From the NCBI GenBank assembly GCA_018675975.1, contig JABGXB010000002.1:62001-126000 (forward strand): DNA of 64,000 nt. Reading direction: 5' to 3'. The position numbers and the translations under genes were made by a program. This stretch comes from Candidatus Woesearchaeota archaeon. Its GTDB lineage: Archaea; Nanobdellota; Nanobdellia; Woesearchaeales; JABGXB01. Positions 42,989 to 52,187 of this stretch are shown piece by piece. The notes under the pieces were generated by a model. The model was not told the DNA's origin, did no database searches, and worked only from the letters and a program-made list of their open reading frames with translations. Positions within the stretch are counted from its first letter, which is position 1. Each line of letters begins with the position of its first letter.

Positions 42989-43667
42989 ATTTCCAATAAC
43001 ATATCACCTTTCTTTTAGTAAAATTACTGATCGTGAAGATAAAGTTTTACCAGAAAAGGAAACTGAAGAATTTTTAGAACAAAAATTAATAGTTCAAGAA
43101 AAATTTGATGGAACAAATATTGGTATATCATTTCAAAATGGAGATTTAATGGTTCAAAATAGAGGTAGTTATTTATGTCTTGATGATTTAGATAGATTAG
43201 ATGAATATAAAGGTTTTACAAAATGGATTAATCAAAGAAAAGATTCATTAAAAGCGACTTTAACTTCAAGTGAAATATTATTTATTGAATGGATGTATTG
43301 GGAGCACACAGTAAAATATGATAGTTTACCTGATTTGGGTATAGGATTGGATATTTATAAAAAAAAAAATGACAAATTCTTAAACACATCCAGAGTTAAA
43401 AAAATATTATCAGGAAAAGTGTTTACACCAGAAATCCTTTATAAAGGAAAAATCACTCCAGAAATAATTGAAGAATTATTAAATCAAAATAGTTCATATT
43501 CAAATCAACCAAGAGAAGGTTTAATTTTAAGACAAGATTCTAGAAATTATAATATACAAAGAGCAAAAATCGTATCAGATAAATTTCAAATATCAAGCAC
43601 ACATTGGAAAAGTGTACCTAAAACAGCCAATATTTGTAAATATAATATCAATTTCTATGACTTATAA
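42975..43667 (+). CDS. RNA ligase (Rnl-type nucleotidyltransferase)
   Basis: 230-residue covalent nucleotidyltransferase. Motif I is EKFDGTN with the adenylated lysine, Ia VQNRGSY, III-like LFIEWMYWEH, IV PREGLILR and V RAKIVSDKF. The N-terminal KFPITYHLSFS and DDKVL-like REDKVLP start are typical of a small RNA ligase family found in phages and bacteria. It likely seals RNA 5'-phosphate/3'-OH ends. No end-healing kinase or phosphatase is adjacent. Confidence 0.88.
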   Translation: MVFIKFPITYHLSFSKITDREDKVLPEKETEEFLEQKLIVQEKFDGTNIGISFQNGDLMVQNRGSYLCLDDLDRLDEYKGFTKWINQRKDSLKATLTSSEILFIEWMYWEHTVKYDSLPDLGIGLDIYKKKNDKFLNTSRVKKILSGKVFTPEILYKGKITPEIIEELLNQNSSYSNQPREGLILRQDSRNYNIQRAKIVSDKFQISSTHWKSVPKTANICKYNINFYDL

Positions 43668-43706
43668 AGTAAACAATTATTTTGTCACCACTATTCAACA
43701 ATTACT

Positions 43707-43714
43707 TTTATAAA
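43707..43714 (+). promoter_or_regulatory. TATA-like box for secreted 651-residue protein
   Basis: TTTATAAA starts 31 bases before the ATG at 43738, with no ribosome site, consistent with a leaderless message. Confidence 0.5.
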
Positions 43715-43737
43715 TAAACAATTAGTGAAATATTCAA

Positions 43738-45693
43738 ATGTGGTCTAAAAATATATTAAAAACAGCAATTTTGTCATTTTCATTATTAACGAGTGAAGCA
43801 AAAACATGCTATGATGTAGAATATTTAGGAAAATCTAAATATAAAGTAATTGAATTTGATGAAATTGTACACAGAAATGAAATTAGATCAAAATATGGAT
43901 TTAAATTATACTCATTAAAAAATCAAATTTGTGATAATAGTAATACAGAAACGTATACAAAAAAAAGAAAAAAAAAAATACCATCAGTTTCAAAAAGATC
44001 TTATTCTAAACAAAATACAATAGGAAAAATTAGTGATTCAGTTCATGGAATGAATACTTTTTTAGAATCTATTTTTGGACCACAAGAACAAATACAACCA
44101 ATTCCAAAAAAAGTAATTCGAACTCAACAAAGAAGTCCACCGGTAAGAAAAATTGGAAGTATGGCTACGAGTTCACCAAAAAAAGAAAAACCAATTATTT
44201 ACACACAACAAACTCAAACACAATTACCTCAAACAAATATAGATTCAATTTTATATTCAAATAAATTAAATGAATATAGTCAAACTAAAAAAACTGTATA
44301 TGAAGGCTTACAAAAAAAAATTGAATCTTTAGATCCTCAAAGTAAAACAAAATTAATTAATTTAGTTAAAACAATTAATCAAAGTAATTTAAATGTTTAT
44401 AATGAAAAAATAAATTTAGATGAATTATTAAAAACATATGCATTTTTTAAATTAAATTTAGAATACTTTGGGGAAATAAAAAAAGATAAATTAAATCAAT
44501 TATATAGAGAACACAAGCATATAATTAATGAAAGTTATACTCAAGCTAGTAAAGAACAATTTGAAAAAACTGGATATAAATCAAATACTTTATTATTTGG
44601 TAATTTAATTGAAATCGCAATTAATTCTAATAATTTAATAAGAGAAAATTATCAATTTTTAGAGTCAATTCTAAAACCAGTAATTGATAATTTAAATAAT
44701 AATACACTATCAGAATTATTTGAATTAGATCAAAATCAAATTGAAATAAGTAGTTTATTTAATTTTGCAAATACATATGATAATCCAGAAACATTATTAT
44801 TAAAATCCGATCAAAAAGATAAACAAGAATATAAAAAAAGTTTAGAAGAATTATTAGAAAGTCAAACAGGTCAAAAACCAAATATTAAAATTGAAGAAAC
44901 ACCAATAATAAGAACAAATAGTTTTGATAGTAAAGAAAAAGCAATACAAACATTAGATGAAAAGTTATTAAATCCATTTAGAAGTTTAGTTGAAGGTAAA
45001 GATGAAACTCAAATGCAAATAATAGCATCTCAAACAATAAGCCCAGATAATCCTTATGGGAGAACAATAAAAACATTAATTAAAAATATTGGAAAAACAT
45101 TTTCAAAAAGTTCAGATATAGAAAATATTGAAAATTATTATTTAAATGTATTAACACAAAAATTAGAAGATCCACAATTAAAAAATTATTTAGAACAAAA
45201 ATTAAGAATTAAATTAAATAGTCAAACAATAAAACAAGAATATGAAGTTTTAAAAAATACTTTAACAAAAACATTCAAAACAATAGGTGAAAATACATTA
45301 AAACAAATAACAGATAAATTTGATGGAGATAAATTAAAAAAAAAAGCTAAAGGAAACGGAATTCGAGGATGGTTTTCTACAGCTGAAGCATTTTTTAATG
45401 GTGGAGAAAATTATAAACCATTTATTCAAATAAATCAAATTGACTATAAAGATACAAATAGTGGACAATTATATGGAAGTATGGTAACATTTGAAATTCA
45501 AACTAATAAAGGTGGAAATGAATTTTATTTAAATTGTCCAATTCCATTAAGCCCAGGATTTTCGGATTTTATTTATGCAATTAAAAATATATTAAAAAAA
45601 GGAAAAATTCCACAAATGAAATTTGCAAAATTAGTAAAAAAAACAAAAGAAATAATTAATTTAGATGATACTAAAATTGCTAATAAACAATAA
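43738..45693 (+). CDS. Large secreted or surface protein of unknown function
   Basis: 651 residues. A short signal peptide (ILKTAILSFSLLTSEA) is followed by a two-cysteine segment, a Lys/Gln/Pro-rich linker (about 80-170) and a long helical body (about 175-540) rich in Leu, Asn and Lys. The C-terminal 100 residues form a distinct domain (INQIDYKDTNSGQLYGSM, TNKGGNEFYLNCPIPLSPGF). No known family. DPANN archaea often have such large surface proteins for host contact, but that is only a guess. It is monocistronic. Confidence 0.6.
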   Translation: MWSKNILKTAILSFSLLTSEAKTCYDVEYLGKSKYKVIEFDEIVHRNEIRSKYGFKLYSLKNQICDNSNTETYTKKRKKKIPSVSKRSYSKQNTIGKISDSVHGMNTFLESIFGPQEQIQPIPKKVIRTQQRSPPVRKIGSMATSSPKKEKPIIYTQQTQTQLPQTNIDSILYSNKLNEYSQTKKTVYEGLQKKIESLDPQSKTKLINLVKTINQSNLNVYNEKINLDELLKTYAFFKLNLEYFGEIKKDKLNQLYREHKHIINESYTQASKEQFEKTGYKSNTLLFGNLIEIAINSNNLIRENYQFLESILKPVIDNLNNNTLSELFELDQNQIEISSLFNFANTYDNPETLLLKSDQKDKQEYKKSLEELLESQTGQKPNIKIEETPIIRTNSFDSKEKAIQTLDEKLLNPFRSLVEGKDETQMQIIASQTISPDNPYGRTIKTLIKNIGKTFSKSSDIENIENYYLNVLTQKLEDPQLKNYLEQKLRIKLNSQTIKQEYEVLKNTLTKTFKTIGENTLKQITDKFDGDKLKKKAKGNGIRGWFSTAEAFFNGGENYKPFIQINQIDYKDTNSGQLYGSMVTFEIQTNKGGNEFYLNCPIPLSPGFSDFIYAIKNILKKGKIPQMKFAKLVKKTKEIINLDDTKIANKQ

Positions 45694-45723
45694 TTTCTTA
45701 AATTAAATAAATATCTCTAAAAT

Positions 45724-45945
45724 ATGACTCATAAATTTATTCATGACAGAGAAAATTGTATTAGTTGCGGAGCTTGTGCTGCAATAAATGGAATTAAATG
45801 GAAAATGAATAAAGAAGATGGTAAAGCTGATTTAATAATTGAAAATATAACTAATGATGAATTTGAATTAGATATGGAAACAGCAGAGAGTTGTCCAGTT
45901 AATGTAATTCACATAAATGATGAAAATAAAAAAAAGTTAATTTAA
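45724..45945 (+). CDS. Single-cluster ferredoxin
   Basis: 73 residues binding one [4Fe-4S] cluster: CISCGACAAI supplies three cysteines and AESCPVNVI the fourth, with the family's usual Cys-Pro. It is a soluble electron carrier; possible partners in the window are the reductase fragment at the left edge or the oxidoreductases at 20-38 kb. A 3' overlap of 9 bases with the convergent next gene is seen. Confidence 0.92.
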   Translation: MTHKFIHDRENCISCGACAAINGIKWKMNKEDGKADLIIENITNDEFELDMETAESCPVNVIHINDENKKKLI

Positions 45946-46203
45946 GTTTTTTGAAATATATGAAAGTTTTAATAATCCATAATCCCAACTTTCAGTTGAA
46001 ACATTAGAACCTTTAAAATCTGACAAATGAAATCTCTCTCCTATTAATGAACTTTTGTTAGAATTTGACAAAATTTTCATTAATGATAAATATTGATCTT
46101 GACCCATAATTACTTCTAATTTATCAATACCCTCTCCTAATTTTAAAATTTTACTTTCTATTCTTTTACCACCATATCCCATACTAGTATGTTTAATATC
46201 CAT
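45937..46203 (-). CDS. Hypothetical protein, 88 residues
   Basis: Small soluble protein with no recognised family (GMGYGGKRIESKIL-like start, then LEVIMGQDQYLSLMKIL and a beta-rich end ESWDYGLLKLSYI). Its ATG overlaps the stop of a 31-codon ORF upstream (46193-46288) in a different frame, suggesting either a coupled small gene or a frameshifted longer protein. Confidence 0.45.
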   Translation of the reverse strand: MDIKHTSMGYGGKRIESKILKLGEGIDKLEVIMGQDQYLSLMKILSNSNKSSLIGERFHLSDFKGSNVSTESWDYGLLKLSYISKNLN

Positions 46204-46288
46204 AACAGTTTTTCATTAATGATGCACTAAGTGGTAAAATTGCATAAACCTCATCAGCCCACGCATTTTGATTTTTTTGTAATTCCAT
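46193..46288 (-). CDS. Possible 31-residue small protein
   Basis: Not in the ORF track. It reads MELQKNQNAWADEVYAILPL and ends CYGY, with its stop overlapping the ATG of the 88-residue gene. The composition is plausible for protein (Trp, Pro, acidic residues) but the ORF is very short. It might be the N-terminus of the next protein split by a one-base indel, or a coupled leader. Confidence 0.3.
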   Translation of the reverse strand: MELQKNQNAWADEVYAILPLSASLMKNCYGY

Positions 46289-46394
46289 TTTAAAAGTATA
46301 TTATTAAAATAATTTATAATTATATTGCTTATGTAACATAGAAATTTTTTATATTATAATAAAATTATTAAATCAATTAAAAGTTTCACATAAT

Positions 46395-47021
46395 ATGAAA
46401 GAATTAATACAACAAGTAAATCAATTAAAAAAAACTGAAATTAAAAATATAATTGATAAACGAATGAAAGAATTTTCAGATTTAAATAAAATGTCAAATG
46501 AAGATTGGTTTAGCGAACTTTGTTTTTGTCTAACGACTGCAAATAGTTCTCAAAAAACAGGGGCAAAAATTCAAAATGAATTAGGATTTTCAGGATATTA
46601 TAATCTTTCTTTAAAAGAATTAACAATTAAATTAAAAGAACTAGGACATCGTTTTTACAATGTGAGAAGTCAGTTTATTTTTGAAGCTAGAAAAAATAAA
46701 AATATTAAAGAAATTTTAAGTCAATTTAATGATGATTTTGAAAAAAGAGATTGGCTCGTAAATAATGTAAAAGGATTAGGTATGAAAGAATCAAGTCATT
46801 TTTTAAGAAATACAGGACATAATAATTTAGCAATTTTAGATAGGCATATAATTCGAGCATTACAAGAAAATAAATTAATACCAGAATTTAAAACAATAAC
46901 AAAAAATATATATTTACAATCAGAAAAAGTATTAAATAAAATTTGTGATAAAACTAATTTAAGTCAAGGAGAATTAGATTTATATCTTTGGTATACAAAA
47001 ACTGGAGAAGTATTGAAATAG
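46395..47021 (+). CDS. ogg: 8-oxoguanine DNA glycosylase/AP lyase, Ogg2 type
   Basis: 208-residue helix-hairpin-helix DNA repair enzyme that removes 8-oxoguanine and cleaves the strand. The HhH segment VKGLGMKESSHFLRN contains the catalytic Lys and NLAILDRHIIRAL the catalytic Asp, both in the arrangement of archaeal Ogg2 (Methanocaldococcus type). The N-terminal LCFCLTTANSSQKTGA is also characteristic. Together with the superoxide dismutase and Nudix enzymes it points to oxidative damage defence. Confidence 0.93.
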   Translation: MKELIQQVNQLKKTEIKNIIDKRMKEFSDLNKMSNEDWFSELCFCLTTANSSQKTGAKIQNELGFSGYYNLSLKELTIKLKELGHRFYNVRSQFIFEARKNKNIKEILSQFNDDFEKRDWLVNNVKGLGMKESSHFLRNTGHNNLAILDRHIIRALQENKLIPEFKTITKNIYLQSEKVLNKICDKTNLSQGELDLYLWYTKTGEVLK

Positions 47022-47055
47022 TTACATTTTTAAAAGGCTATAAAAATCATGGTCT

Positions 47056-47484
47056 ATGGAAACAGGAAGCACTAGTGAGCAATATAAAAAAAAATATAAA
47101 AGTTCACCGCTAATGAATTATTTGTTTTTTTTAAGTTTAGGACTATTTGTTAATTTTGCAATTTATTCAATAAAAATACAAAATGAAATTTCTATTAGCC
47201 ATATTAAAAATGATTCTAAACTTGAACTCTTATTAAAAGAAGTAGAAAAAGAAAAATTTGTAAGTGTTTTAGATAATTCATATCAAATGATAAATAGTCC
47301 ATTGACAAGTACTTCTGATATAAATTTTCAATTAAAAAAAGCTTATTTATTATGTCCAAGAAAAGAAAAAACTCAGTTAAAAGAAATAATTAAGGATTAT
47401 ATGTCAGAGTATGATAGTAAAGAAAACACTAAAAAATTACATTTTTTTATATCTGATCTTAAAAAAAAATATGATTTAAATTAA
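47056..47484 (+). CDS. Hypothetical protein with one membrane helix
   Basis: 142 residues with a helix at about 18-36 (NYLFFLSLGLFVNFAIYSI) and a helical, charged remainder outside or inside the membrane. No family is recognised. It is convergent with the presenilin-like gene and overlaps it by 9 bases. Confidence 0.5.
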   Translation: METGSTSEQYKKKYKSSPLMNYLFFLSLGLFVNFAIYSIKIQNEISISHIKNDSKLELLLKEVEKEKFVSVLDNSYQMINSPLTSTSDINFQLKKAYLLCPRKEKTQLKEIIKDYMSEYDSKENTKKLHFFISDLKKKYDLN

Positions 47485-48498
47485 TAATGTAAATAATAAA
47501 TATCCTATAAAACAACCTGCAGTAACAAAAGGCATTGCAGGATAAAATTTATCTGGCTTACTATGAATAAATAACATATATAATGCAATTGCTGCACAAG
47601 CAGGAATAATTAAGACTTTTAAAAATAACATTTTTGATGCAATATCAAATGAAACTAATAATTCTCCTGCATTTCTAATAGAAATTAATTCTTGTAAATT
47701 TGCAAATAAAATTGCACCAGTAAACAATAATGAAAAACCAATATCTCCACCACCAAGAATCGCACCCTTACCAATTATTTCTTGATTTTCATCAATACTC
47801 ATTGAACTTTTAATATTATTATCAACCTTAGCATCTAATTTTTTTTCCATCTGAAAATTTTTATAAAAACTAGTTTCATCATTATTATATGGAATCATTA
47901 CACCTGCAAATACACCAGATTCAGTTTGAGAATTTGCTAAATGAACCATATGTTTTGAATGATTTACTGCAATAATATCATAAATTGAAATTATTATCAT
48001 AATTGCAAAAGCAGTCCATAAATTAATCGAACCAATAAAAAATTGAACTAAACCACCATATAAAAAAATTTCAGTTAAATTATGTATTATAAAATTGGGC
48101 CTATAAACTTTCCAAGCACCAGTAAATATACCAAGTATAATTGGCAACCATTGACCAATAAAAATATTTTGACTTTTATATAAAAATGCACCATATGCAA
48201 TTGAAAGACAAAAAGCCACCGCTAAAAAAAACCACAGTTTCCAAAATCCAAACAATTTAAAATAAATTATTACAAAAACCAATAAGGTACCAATAGCAAT
48301 ACCACCTATAATATAATATATAGCTTCATTTTCTTCTAAATCTGCATTTTCCCCAACAGGAGTATTAAATTGTTCAATAGTACCAGTTTCAATTGATTTT
48401 GATATATCAACATAATTATATATTACAATTAAGCCAACTAATTGAGCCAAAAAAAATAATATAATTAAATATGTAGTAATTCTAATTGAATGTTTCAT
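47476..48498 (-). CDS. Presenilin/signal peptide peptidase homologue (PSH type)
   Basis: 340-residue intramembrane aspartyl protease with about nine helices. The catalytic aspartates are in ISIYDIIAV (YD, about 173-174) and ILGGGDIGF (GxGD, about 249-252); the PAL motif near the C-terminus is IPACAAIAL, an altered form. Archaeal PSH proteins cleave transmembrane helices. The 70-residue loop between the two aspartates is hydrophilic, as in relatives. No substrate is evident nearby. Confidence 0.9.
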   Translation of the reverse strand: MKHSIRITTYLIILFFLAQLVGLIVIYNYVDISKSIETGTIEQFNTPVGENADLEENEAIYYIIGGIAIGTLLVFVIIYFKLFGFWKLWFFLAVAFCLSIAYGAFLYKSQNIFIGQWLPIILGIFTGAWKVYRPNFIIHNLTEIFLYGGLVQFFIGSINLWTAFAIMIIISIYDIIAVNHSKHMVHLANSQTESGVFAGVMIPYNNDETSFYKNFQMEKKLDAKVDNNIKSSMSIDENQEIIGKGAILGGGDIGFSLLFTGAILFANLQELISIRNAGELLVSFDIASKMLFLKVLIIPACAAIALYMLFIHSKPDKFYPAMPFVTAGCFIGYLLFTLLI

Positions 48499-48536
48499 AC
48501 TAAAAAAAACAAATTAATAGTTTATAATTTTATTTA

Positions 48537-49226
48537 TTAATTAAAATAATTAACTTTTTTAATCGTTTTAATCTTTTCAACCCAAGAATTTTTTAACTTA
48601 ATACATATATCAATCAAATCAGGTTTAAGTAATAACCATTTATCAAATAATTCTTTAACAAATTTTGCATCTTCATCAGAATCATTTAATAATGAAATAT
48701 GAAGTGAATATTTTTCATAATAGCTTAATATTTTAAAAATTTCATTCATTTTTTTAAAATCATTTTCACTAAGTTCTTCAGTTTCACTAGCAATTTGAAT
48801 ACTAGGCTCGCCAGAAATATAACATTCAATTATTTTTTGAAAAAAATCAGTTTTTTCAATTAATCGTCTTCTTACATTTTTTAAAAAAAATTTATTAACT
48901 TCTAAAATTGAAATTTCAAATTCTGAATCTATATTTTCAAAATCAGGTAAAAAATCATATTTTTTTTTTAATTCATCATAAACATTTTTCACACCAGTTT
49001 CTTCATACATCATATTACTTTTAGGCAATTCACCATTTTCTTCAATCACTTTTTTTAAATCGTCAAGCTTTATATTTATTTTAATTTCACCATTATTTGA
49101 AATATTTGCTTGATCTTTTACAATTTTAATTTTTTGTGGATCTTCAAATTTTGGTAATTCATCCATTTCTTTTTTATCTTCTAATATTTTTATATTTTCA
49201 TTATTATTTTCTTGATTATGTTCCAT
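48537..49226 (-). CDS. Hypothetical acidic protein
   Basis: 229 residues, strongly acidic N-terminal half (ENNNENIKILEDKKEMDELP) with a possible low-complexity linker, then a helical C-terminal domain (VNKFFLKNVRRRLIEKTDFFQKIIECYI, FKILSYYEKYSLHISLL). No family recognised. It lies 38 bases upstream of the presenilin-like gene on the same strand. Confidence 0.5.
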   Translation of the reverse strand: MEHNQENNNENIKILEDKKEMDELPKFEDPQKIKIVKDQANISNNGEIKINIKLDDLKKVIEENGELPKSNMMYEETGVKNVYDELKKKYDFLPDFENIDSEFEISILEVNKFFLKNVRRRLIEKTDFFQKIIECYISGEPSIQIASETEELSENDFKKMNEIFKILSYYEKYSLHISLLNDSDEDAKFVKELFDKWLLLKPDLIDICIKLKNSWVEKIKTIKKVNYFN

Positions 49227-49298
49227 ATATCAAAATTAAAGATTTAATTTAAAAAGATTTCTAAGAAATATTATAAATCAAAATATACAAAAAAATGT

Positions 49299-49850
49299 AT
49301 GAGTAAACAAGAATCAAAATCAGAAGATTTCAAACCACATGAAAAAGATGAAAATGTGGGTGAATTAACAGTTAGAAATAGAGGAAAAGTTGATATGTCT
49401 AAGATATATACAGATTTACATCAATTAATTGTAGATTTAGGATATAAATGCCCATCAGATGGAACTCCATATATCGAAGAAAATTATTTCCAAGAAGACG
49501 CTCAAGATGGAAAATATATTAAATACAAATGGAAAGGAAATAAAAAACACGATGATATTTATACATCATATATTGAATTGAGTGCAGAGGTTCAAAAATT
49601 AGTTGATATAGAAAAAGTTGAAGATAATAAAAAAATCGTTAGTAATCAAGCCGACATAAAAATAAAAATAAAAGCAGGTATTATAGAAAAATTAGATAAA
49701 GAAGAAATAAGTGGTTTTTGGCATAATTTTTTTCCATCATTTAAAAAAAATTATACAGGCGATCAATATGATCTTTTAGAAGAAGAAGTATTTGATGCAT
49801 TAATGAAAATTCATAATTTGGCAAAAAATCTATTAAATTTAAGTGCATAA
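49299..49850 (+). CDS. Hypothetical protein
   Basis: 183 residues. A hydrophilic N-terminus (KQESKSEDFKPHEKDENVGEL) precedes a mixed alpha/beta domain with LHQLIVDLGYKCPSDGTPYIEENYF and repeated IKIKIKAGI strands, followed by an FWHNFFPSFKKNYTG segment. Function unknown. It is followed 30 bases later by the phosphoglycerate mutase gene and may share its transcript. Confidence 0.5.
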   Translation: MSKQESKSEDFKPHEKDENVGELTVRNRGKVDMSKIYTDLHQLIVDLGYKCPSDGTPYIEENYFQEDAQDGKYIKYKWKGNKKHDDIYTSYIELSAEVQKLVDIEKVEDNKKIVSNQADIKIKIKAGIIEKLDKEEISGFWHNFFPSFKKNYTGDQYDLLEEEVFDALMKIHNLAKNLLNLSA

Positions 49851-49880
49851 ACTTAAAAATTAAAAATCATTAAAAATAAT

Positions 49881-51317
49881 ATGAAATTAGCTTTATTAAT
49901 TCTAGACGGATTTGGACTTCCAATTAAATATTCTAAATATATAAAAAAATTATATGAAAATAAATTATCATGTAAATTAGGCGCAGCAGAAAATTTTGTT
50001 GGACTTCCAAAGAAAGTAATGGGTAATAGTGAAATTGGACATTTAAATATAGGTGGCGGAAGAGAATTTCAACACATCTTATTAAAAATAAATGATACAA
50101 TAAAAAAAAAAGAATTTTCTAAAATAAATGAAATTCAAAATATAAAAAAAAGATTAAATCAAAATAAATCAAATTTACACATAATTGGAATGTATAGTGA
50201 ATCAGGAGTTCATTCCCATTTAAATCATCTAAAAGAATTAATTAAAACATTTGAATTATATAATATCAAATTACATATAATTACCGACGGACGTGATACA
50301 GATAAAAAAAGTGCAAAAAAATATATTGATAAAATTAATAATATTATTAAAAATAAAAAAATTGAATTTACAAGTATTTCTGGAAGATTTTATGCAATGG
50401 ACCGAGATAAAAGATGGGAGAGAACAAAAAAGTTCTATAATATTTTATTTAAAAAAGGAAATAAATTAAATACATATAGTCAAATAATAAAAGAATCATA
50501 TAAAAAAAAGTTATTAGATGAATTTTTAATTCCAACTAAACTAACACAAACCAAAATTGAAAAAAATGATGAAATAATATTTTTTAACTTTAGAGAAGAT
50601 AGAATGAGACAAATTGTAAGTTCATTTCAAAATAAATTTAAAGAATTTAAAACAAATAAAATAAAACTCAATATTACTACCATGTATGATTATGAAGATA
50701 AAATAAAATTTAAATCATTATTTAAAAAAATTGAATTAAAAAATACATTATCCCAAATTATATCAAAAAATAAATTAAAACAATTAAAAATTGCTGAAAG
50801 TGAAAAATATGCACATGTTACATATTTTTTTAATGGAGGCCAAGAAAAAAAATTCAAAAATGAAAATAGAATTATAATTGCAAGCCCAAAAGTAAAAACA
50901 TATGATCAATCCCCAAAAATGAGTGCAAAACAAATTACTGATCATATAATAAAAAATGAAAATAAATTTGACATCATTATTGCAAATTTTGCAAATGCAG
51001 ACATGGTCGGACATACTGGAAATATAAATGCCACTAAACAAGCAGTAGAATATTTAGATGTATGTATTAAAAAAATAGTTAAAACACTAAATAAAAAAAC
51101 AAAAATATTAATAACAGCAGATCACGGAAATTGTGAAAATATGAAAGGTAAATGGAATAAATCTCACACACTTAGTAAAGTACCATTTATTTTACTAAAT
51201 ACAAATTATAAAAAAATCAAAAGTGAAAATGCATCATTAAAAAATATAGCACCAACAATATTAAAACTACTAAACATAAAAAAATCAAAAGAAATGAATA
51301 CAAAAAGTCTTATTTAA
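49881..51317 (+). CDS. gpmI: Cofactor-independent phosphoglycerate mutase
   Basis: Converts 3-phosphoglycerate to 2-phosphoglycerate. Alkaline-phosphatase-fold motifs are ALLILDGFGLP, the phosphorylated serine in MGNSEIGHLNIGGGR, VHSHLNHL, ITDGRDTDKKSA, GRFYAMDRDKRWER, NFREDRMRQIV and the metal site NFANADMVGHTG with TADHGNCENM. Length 478 is slightly short, mainly at the N-terminus. It supplies the step after PGK in this organism. The minus-strand ORF inside is a shadow. Confidence 0.95.
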   Translation: MKLALLILDGFGLPIKYSKYIKKLYENKLSCKLGAAENFVGLPKKVMGNSEIGHLNIGGGREFQHILLKINDTIKKKEFSKINEIQNIKKRLNQNKSNLHIIGMYSESGVHSHLNHLKELIKTFELYNIKLHIITDGRDTDKKSAKKYIDKINNIIKNKKIEFTSISGRFYAMDRDKRWERTKKFYNILFKKGNKLNTYSQIIKESYKKKLLDEFLIPTKLTQTKIEKNDEIIFFNFREDRMRQIVSSFQNKFKEFKTNKIKLNITTMYDYEDKIKFKSLFKKIELKNTLSQIISKNKLKQLKIAESEKYAHVTYFFNGGQEKKFKNENRIIIASPKVKTYDQSPKMSAKQITDHIIKNENKFDIIIANFANADMVGHTGNINATKQAVEYLDVCIKKIVKTLNKKTKILITADHGNCENMKGKWNKSHTLSKVPFILLNTNYKKIKSENASLKNIAPTILKLLNIKKSKEMNTKSLI

Positions 51318-51622
51318 CTACCAATTTCTATATTTTCAGATTTAAAACCCAATTCAATTAAAACCGTTTTCATTTTACTTCTATGGTCACCTTGTAATTC
51401 AATTTTACTACCTTTAAAACAACCACCAGTTGCAAATTTTTGCTTTAATTTTTTAGTTATATCTCTTACATCTAAGCCTTGATCTGCAATACCACCTATA
51501 ATGGTATATTTTTTACCAAATTTTCTTTTAACCATATAAACCTTAACTTTTAGGTTCTCTTTAGAAATCTCTTCAATAATGCCTAACTCTTTGGGTAATC
51601 CTGTTATTGGATCTATTTCCAT
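51314..51622 (-). CDS. eif1: Archaeal translation initiation factor 1 (SUI1)
   Basis: 102-residue factor that promotes start codon selection on the small ribosomal subunit. The SUI1 core is unmistakable: KYTIIGGIADQGLDVRDITK and KFATGGCFKGSKIELQGDHR, in the form found in archaea rather than bacterial YciH. GAGG lies 11 bases upstream of the ATG. It is one of the better single-gene arguments that the window is archaeal. Confidence 0.95.
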   Translation of the reverse strand: MEIDPITGLPKELGIIEEISKENLKVKVYMVKRKFGKKYTIIGGIADQGLDVRDITKKLKQKFATGGCFKGSKIELQGDHRSKMKTVLIELGFKSENIEIGS

Positions 51623-51698
51623 AATAATTTATTCCTCATTATCAATTATCTATCTATATTAACATATAAATGTTTTTATTTCCATATAATTAATATTA

Positions 51699-52148
51699 TT
51701 AGTTTTTTACTTTATCTTTTAAACTTATTGCTTTTTTTATCATAAATGCATATATATTAGCAAAAGCATCACTTCTTGAAGCAGTAAAATTTGAATTAAT
51801 TTGACTTTTTTGAACAAAATTTTCTATTAAATCACGTGTATTATTAATTAAATTACCATAATTTAATCCATTTAGAGCATTAATTAAAATATATATATAT
51901 CCCTTTACAATTTGACTCCCTGAATATCCCTTAAAATAAAATTTACCGTCTATTAAATTCACACAAATATAAACTTGTGAAATACAACCAGGAACTTTAT
52001 TTTCAATAATTATTTTATCATTATCAAATTGTTTTAATTCCTGTCCAAATTCAATTAAAGTTTCAAGTAAAGAATGTCTATCTTCTAATGAATTTAAATC
52101 TTCTATTAATTCATTCAAATAATTATTAACATCATCAATATCTCTCAT
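51699..52148 (-). CDS. sufE: SufE-like sulfur acceptor protein
   Basis: 149 residues with the SufE/IscU-like fold. The sulfur-accepting cysteine lies in NKVPGCISQVYICV, matching the V-x-GCxSxV motif, and GSQIVKGYIYILINAL and FTASRSDAFANIYAFMIKKA match the family's later blocks. It accepts sulfur from a cysteine desulfurase. No SufS, SufB, SufC or SufD gene is in the window. SufE is mainly bacterial, so transfer is likely. Confidence 0.87.
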   Translation of the reverse strand: MRDIDDVNNYLNELIEDLNSLEDRHSLLETLIEFGQELKQFDNDKIIIENKVPGCISQVYICVNLIDGKFYFKGYSGSQIVKGYIYILINALNGLNYGNLINNTRDLIENFVQKSQINSNFTASRSDAFANIYAFMIKKAISLKDKVKN

Positions 52149-52187
52149 ACAACAACAAAATAAAAAATAATTATAAATTTATCTAAT

